Shown here: positions 59,101 through 64,000 of the stretch, piece after piece
How the letters are laid out: every line of letters begins with the position of its first letter
Position numbering within the stretch: the first letter of the stretch is position 1
Notes under the pieces: generated by a model
What the model was told of the DNA's origin: nothing
What the model saw: the letters and a program-made list of their open reading frames with translations, nothing else
Databases searched by the model: none
Assembly (NCBI GenBank): GCA_033297205.1
Contig: MU859063.1
Coordinates: forward strand, 186,001-250,000
Length of the DNA stretch: 64,000 nt
Direction of reading: 5' to 3'
Source: Pseudoneurospora amorphoporcata
Taxonomy: Eukaryota; Ascomycota; Sordariomycetes; Sordariales; Sordariaceae
Translations under genes and position numbers: made by a program

Positions 59101-60199
59101 TGCTGTATCAGTTATAGCATTGGTTTTTGATAAACTTGCCTAATCTCTACCATCGATATCAGTGTTCAAACTTGCAATGTCTCTCACTTTGGGCTGAAGT
59201 TCAGATCCCTTTCAACAGGCCTAGAAGCAGCCATTTGGGTTAGTCAGAGTTGGACACTCATGTTACTACCCTTCGTTTGGTAAGAACAAAACATCCAAAG
59301 CTTGTTCAAAAATCCGAGTATGGATCTTGAAGCCTTCCAAGTGTTCCTTTCTTCCAGGGCATTCCTAGTAGATCACCAACATGTCTCAGATCTGCCGCGT
59401 CGTGTACCATGTGTCATGTAAAGTAAACCAGACGCCGCACCACATCAGACGGTTAGAAGTTGATAGCATGTCAAGGAAAATGCCACCTGGATATGTCAGA
59501 CAAAGTCTGGATATGCAACCACTTTGTGTATGTTTCAAACGGGCACGAAGGTTTCCTAGATGACGACGATAGGGGCACAACGAAGCAGAGCCGCCTAGGT
59601 ACGGCACCAAGGAACCATATTCAACAACCACACAGCTCATTCATCACATCTATGCAATAATCGTTCTCGAACTCAGATCAAACGCTGGGCCGCTATATCC
59701 GTCGCTAAAACGAGCCTAAGACACTCACAGGGCTCGCAGCGTCAGCTTCCGTCGACTTCCTGGAGATTCACTAACAGCTTGTCGTTTCTTCGGGTCGCGA
59801 CCCGACGTTCCGAGGTACGGTTACCGTGAAATCTCGTCAAATTGACTTTCGGGAAACCGCTTTTTAGGCACATATATGCCATTTTCCTGGCCGATGCCAG
59901 GCATACAGTCAGCATCCTAGTTCCAGCAACACCTAAAATTTCGACCCAAGTGTTGCTGGTACAGGGGTAGGGTGCACGGGCCGCACCACCAAAACAACCC
60001 AAAAAAAGGCCTATGCCCAAACTTTTGTCCCCTGCTATAAGACTATACTAACCTTTACGCTTTTTACCCTCCAAAATTTCACTTTCCTATACAAATTTAA
60101 CAGCAAATTTTTAATTTTCTGTGTCCGATTTACATATTTGCGCTTACCCATATAAAAAGAGGAGTTTTAGAAGTTACTGTTGCTATTACAGAGGGGTTG

Positions 60200-60593
60200 T
60201 GTTACGAACTTAAGCGAGTTCGTGGGCCAACCAGGCCCTCGGGAACACAAGCCACCAAAAGGGTTAGGCTGTACGACTATAGGCCAGGATGGGCTCACGG
60301 TGCAAGGAAGGCTCACGGTCAGCACGAGTGAGCCGGGCTCACGAAGTGAGCCACGACCATGGAGGTGAGCTGGGCTCACCACATTACGAAGGAGCATCTG
60401 AAGCATGCAGTATAAAGGGACGACTGGGGAACTCAGATTGTCAGATAGTTCGCCAGTAGTCAATTGATCTTTATCACCGAGACACGTATAACGCTACCAT
60501 ACTTGTTGTGAACCTTTTGGCTTCACCGAACAGCACTGATAGTCTTTACCTTCAGCTATCCCACTTAGGCAGATTAGACTGCCGTTCGTCACA
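60200..60593 (+). mobile_element. Solo LTR with 5-bp target-site duplication
   Basis: This 394-bp segment begins TGTTACGAAC and ends GTTCGTCACA (9/10 inverted match, canonical TG...CA). It is flanked on both sides by GGTTG (60195-60199 and 60594-60598). A TATAAAGG box lies near 60411, as expected for an LTR promoter. No second LTR or internal gag-pol sequence is adjacent, so this is a solo LTR left by recombination. Confidence 0.85.
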
Positions 60594-60765
60594 GGTTGCT
60601 CCCAGAAGGTGTTGTATTTATAAAGATGTTGACTGTATGTATGCCTGCTAACTTAGGTAGGAGAGATGTGTTGCTACCTCAGAGCACTGTAAATTCGAAA
60701 TTATTGTACTTAGGAGTTGTAGTGCGGCCTGGAACTCTTTCAGCAACCTCCTCTAATAAAAGAGG

Positions 60766-61616
60766 GAGAAAAAAAATTCTGGAACAAAATTTTATTATGA
60801 GACAAACAGAAAGACTAGCGAACCGCTTAGAAAACTGTTAGTAGATGAGATGTAACAACGAGAATAACATCCATTATTTTTCCAAAAATCCCAAAAAATT
60901 TGAAAAGTGAGAAGAAGCTTTAAAAAGCCTTTTCTCAAAGGTGCATCAATTTTTATTACCACTATAAGGGTTCTACGAGGTTGACACATAGGTAGGCCTT
61001 GATGAAAGCTGTAATATTCGACAAGGAGCAAGAAGACTGGGCCAGTCTGGAAGCCAGATTGGGCACGACTAAATACACGAAAGGTGTGCGAGGAAGAAGG
61101 TGCCAGAAATGCCAAGACTGGGCCGAGACAAGCCGGGTGGTCTGGAGAACCCCCAGCAGGCACAGGCCTAGCACATAGAAGCCAGGCATTACCTCTGGGC
61201 GCCAGACCTATGACAGACACACAGGTAAGCCTTGATGAAAGCTGTAATATTCGACAAGGAGTAAGAAGACTGGGCTAGTCTGGAAGCCAGACTGGGCACG
61301 ACTAAATACACGAAAGGGGTGCGAGGAAGAAGGTGCCAGAAATGCCAAGACTGGGCCGAGGTAAGCCGAGCGAGCCGAGACAAGCCGGGTGGTCTGAAGA
61401 ACCCCCGGCAGGCACAGGCCTGGTACATAGAAGCTAGGCATTACCTCTGGACGCCAGACTCATAATAACTATATTGGCGAGAAAAGTGAGAATGAGGATA
61501 TTGTTTATATATATTTTAGGTATATTGATTCGTGGCGGTTACGCGAGTTTTCTAAGCGGTTCAATAGTCTTTCTGTTTATCCTATAATAAAAGTTTGTCC
61601 CAGAATTTTTTTTCTC
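60766..61616. mobile_element. 851-bp inverted-repeat (MITE-like) element
   Basis: Terminal inverted repeats of 71 bp lie at 60766-60836 and 61546-61616 (about 90% identical, 7 differences). They contain GAGAAAAAAAATTCTGG at the outer end and GAACCGCTTAGAAAACT at the inner end. The interior carries two direct repeats and no transposase, so the element is nonautonomous. Confidence 0.7.
60983..61459. repeat. Two tandem ~230-bp repeats inside the MITE-like element
   Basis: Unit 1 is 60983-61207 (225 bp) and unit 2 is 61216-61459 (244 bp). They are more than 90% identical. Unit 2 has a 19-bp insertion (GTAAGCCGAGCGAGCCGAG) that itself partly duplicates neighbouring bases. Both start GACACA(T/C)AGGTA(G/A)GCC and end GCCAGAC. 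Confidence 0.9.
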
Positions 61617-61898
61617 TCTACTTAATGAGTAGGGGGTTGAGAAAAGTCCCACTACTGTCACGGCGGTGGCAGACTACTACGCTAACCAGGCCATGTTCCT
61701 GCAAAAGGATACAAGTAACTGAAGCTGGCAATTCGGTCGCTCAAGTGGTCTTATATAGTTTGTCCCGGAAGAGGCACCCGAGTGCATTCCGTAACAACTA
61801 CTACAACCCCCAAGTATTCAGTCTTTGTTCTTTTATTAGTCTGTCTGGTTGAGAGGGTGGAGCGCTAGATTTTATCCTCTTATACAGAGGATACGATT

Positions 61899-62102
61899 GG
61901 CACATATGCTGTAATATTTGCTTAAATCTGTATGTAAATGTGCCTAAAAAGCAGTTTTCTAAAAGTCAATTTCACGAGATTATATAGTACAGAGGAACCG
62001 ATTCCACTTTGGCATATATACTGTAATATGTGCTTAAATCTGTATGTAAATATGCCTAAAAAGCGGTTTTCTAAAAGTCAATTTGACGAGATTATATAGT
62101 AC
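61899..62102. repeat. Two 92-bp direct repeats with hairpin ends
   Basis: Copies are at 61899-61990 and 62011-62102, about 90% identical, separated by 20 bp. In each the first ~46 bp begin GGCA(C/T)AT and end AT(G/A)TGCC, an internal inverted repeat. The second half carries the 41-bp motif that recurs inverted at 59830. Confidence 0.85.
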
Positions 62103-62808
62103 CTGCGCAGCCGCTAGATGTGGGTTGCCATGCCTGCTAGGCTGATTACTTGCATAGCTTTTCGCGGATCCTGGGATTCAGGATGGACTGTAAATGCTAC
62201 TATAAGGAATAGAAAAATCTTATTGATGGCGGGGGTCGTCGTATAATAAAACTCAGAATATTAGCCGCATAACAGAGAACGAAAGGTCCTAAAATCCGTA
62301 CTGTAAAACGCGACAGTATGAGGTTTCGTTAAAAGGTTGAAAATGTGCGGGAAGTGTTTGATTGTGCAACTTTGTTGACCAGTGGTGAAGATTGGAGGCG
62401 ATGCCGTCCCATGCTGTGAGGGTTAGGTGTGGGGAAAATGGTGTGTTGGAGACCAGGGTTTTGTGGGATGGTTCCTGCCAAGCATTGTGGTGCCCAACTC
62501 CGCTTTCGCAGCTTGTCTTCTCCGCACAATGGCAGTTGCCGATTGTGTCATTCATTTCAACCAGTCGCTGAGCCGAGGTCAGACTGCTGGTCACCGTTCA
62601 TCACCACCATCACTCACCGTGAGACTCAAACATCACCTGTGCGATACATCACAGAAAGTGCCCTGAGATATCAGTTACTTCATGTGATCGAAACACGGTT
62701 GCCAAGGATTTTGAAGAGTCGCTTATTCGACACGCAAGCCGCCAAGACCAGTGTAGATAGCTTCAGTCCTCGTTCTTCCGAAGACACTACCCTACCATAG
62801 TCGCCAAT
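62103..62808. other. Upstream region of the reductase gene
   Basis: It runs from the edge of the repeat island to the start codon at 62809. No motif or gene is supported; the open frames at 62289-62800 on both strands shadow each other. Confidence 0.5.
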
Positions 62809-64000
62809 ATGCCCGAAACAATCAAGCAATATCCTGACCCGGACAAGTATGTGTGGCTGTGGAACTTACTGAAATCAGGACTAACAACCATGTAGGCCTG
62901 TCCACATTGTCTTTGTAGGAGCTGGTGCCGTCGGTTGTTTCTATGCCTCTAGGCTGCATCACGTAGGTTCATCCCGGTTTGTTTACTTTACCTCTCACGA
63001 GTCAGGGGTGCAACATATCTTGGCTTCTCGTCCCCATCCTCGCTCACCTTCCCTCGCCGTTACCCACGGATACTAACACCTCTCAATCAGCCCTCCAAAA
63101 ACATCCACGTCTCCCTCATCGCCCGTTCCAACTACAAAGCCCTGCTAGACAACGGCGTCAAACTGCAAACCCACTCCTTCGGCGACTACGCCTTCACCCC
63201 CCACGCCGTCTTCCCTGACGTCGCCGCCGCCGCCTCCGCCCCCCAAGTCCGACAATGGGACTACGTCATCGTAACCACCAAAGCGCTTCCTGACCGCGGT
63301 GACGACTCGGCGCTCATCGCCCCGCTCATCGGACCCAACTCGTGCATCGTCCTGATCCAAAATGGCGTCGGCGTCGAGACGCCCTACCGCACCCGTTTCC
63401 CCTCGACACCCATCATCAGCGCCGTCACGGTCGTCTCCGCCGAGCAGATCAGCCTGGGAGTGATCCGACAGAATAGGTGGACGCGCATCCATCTTGGTCC
63501 ATACTCTAACTCGGCTAGTTTTGATACTAGTACGCCTGTTACCAAAGATCGAGCCCCCGTTCCAAGTGGTGAAACCGGTGGTCTAACACCCACCGGCTCT
63601 TCTCCCTCTCCCTCATCATCCTCCACCCCATCCAACACCCTCACCGAATCCGACCTCCGCCTCCAACAAAAAGGCTACGACCTCGCCGCCCGCCTAACCT
63701 CCTACCTCGTCCACCACGGCTCCATCCGCGACGCCCACCTCTGCTCGGAATCCCACCTCCAGCTCATCCGGTGGCACAAACTCTGCATCAACGCCGCCTT
63801 CAACCCATCCTCCGTCCTCTCCGGCGGTCTCGGCAACGCCGAGATGGTCCGGGACCCCGAACTGCGCTTGTTTTTGTCAGCCATCATGTACGAAATCTGG
63901 GATGCGGCGCCCCTCATTTTGGGTTTACCGAAGGGAGAAGGGTTCGATAAGGACCCTAAAGCCTTCGCGACTCCGGAGAAGATCTTGAAGTCCACGGAGA
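62809..64000 (+). CDS. Ketopantoate reductase-type enzyme (ApbA/PanE), 3' end outside window
   Basis: Exons are 62809-62846, 62896-62962 and 63091->64000 (donors GTATGT and GTAGGT, acceptors GTAG and TCAG, branch TACTAACAC). 338 complete codons are visible. The family reduces 2-dehydropantoate to pantoate with NADPH, or related 2-oxo acids. The Rossmann motif VFVGAGAVGCFYASRL is at residues ~18-33, followed by YVIVTTKALPD, VLIQNGVGVE and PIISAVTVVSAEQIS. The C-terminal domain has the catalytic-lysine segment RWHKLCINAAFNPSSVL. A Ser/Thr/Pro-rich insert (TGSSPSPSSSSTPSNT) separates the domains and is likely a disordered loop. Fungi have several paralogs, so the exact substrate is uncertain. 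The gene continues beyond base 64000. Confidence 0.92.

Larger units (their letters stand above)
48462..59829. other. Gene-free region of about 11 kb (14.3 kb to the next gene)
   Basis: This is the upstream region of the copper-fist gene and beyond. A T13 tract is near 48654-48667 and (GTGAG)4 at 49811-49830. A TATAAAAGG stands at ~52219, 56 bp before an 80-codon frame (52275-52517). Possible gene relics lie at 52.4-53.2 kb (minus). A short CA run is at ~57262. Other frames up to ~145 codons have no domain support. Base composition looks ordinary. Confidence 0.5.
59830..62093. mobile_element. Candidate nonautonomous inverted-repeat element with nested insertions
   Basis: A 41-bp motif (AATCTCGTCAAATTGACTTT, four variable bases, AAACCGCTTTTTAGGCA) at 59830-59870 is repeated in inverted orientation at 62053-62093 with differences only at the central four positions. 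Between them lie a solo LTR, a smaller inverted-repeat element and further direct repeats. No transposase frame is present. Exact ends and target-site duplication were not found. Confidence 0.6.

Overview
The window is nuclear DNA of a filamentous ascomycete, most likely a Neurospora/Sordaria-type Sordariomycete (inference). Genes are split by short GT-AG introns of about 50-100 bp with CTAAC/CTGAC-like branch sites. Intergenic spaces are long. The gene set includes a Zn2Cys6 regulator with long glutamine tracts, a copper-fist regulator, a fungal-type Cox15, a Rad4 and a small-family SET protein. I saw no bacterial-style operons, no rRNA or tRNA and no CRISPR array.

Layout. 1-1.8 kb: nothing supported. 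1.8-3.4 kb (-): heme A synthase COX15. 4.0-5.2 kb (-): a cation-diffusion-facilitator transporter gene broken by a frameshift and an internal deletion. 7.3-9.1 kb (+): a five-exon ZIP metal transporter. 10.7-12.6 kb (+): two small paralogous genes starting MCGN, with duplicated upstream DNA. 12.8-15.7 kb (-): DNA-repair factor Rad4/XPC. 16.0-17.3 kb (-): an unrecognised gene whose frames no longer join. 17.7-18.1 kb: a degenerate tandem repeat. 18.4-19.6 kb (-): zinc-dependent NADP(H) alcohol dehydrogenase. 21.1-23.4 kb (-): a long low-complexity protein with a short conserved basic block. 24.7-25.8 kb (+): a SET-domain protein. 28.4-33.0 kb (+): a 1,444-residue coiled-coil protein with internal repeats. 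34.6-38.9 kb (+): a 1,392-residue Zn2Cys6 transcription factor with a further in-frame 138-codon extension behind a TAG. 46.7-48.5 kb (-): a copper-fist transcription factor in the middle of large gene-free spaces (7.4 kb on one side, 14.3 kb on the other). 59.8-62.1 kb: a cluster of mobile-element remains (solo LTR, two nested inverted-repeat structures, tandem repeats). 62.8 kb to the end (+): a ketopantoate-reductase-type enzyme that runs off the window.

The genes do not form one pathway. Loose themes are metal homeostasis (a ZIP importer, a dead CDF exporter, a copper regulator, and COX15 for heme A of the copper enzyme cytochrome oxidase) and regulation. The most notable signals are three places where an in-frame TAG interrupts what reads as continuous coding sequence, two decayed genes, the tandem MCGN gene pair, and the nested repeat island at the right end. 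I found no convincing new multi-gene system.
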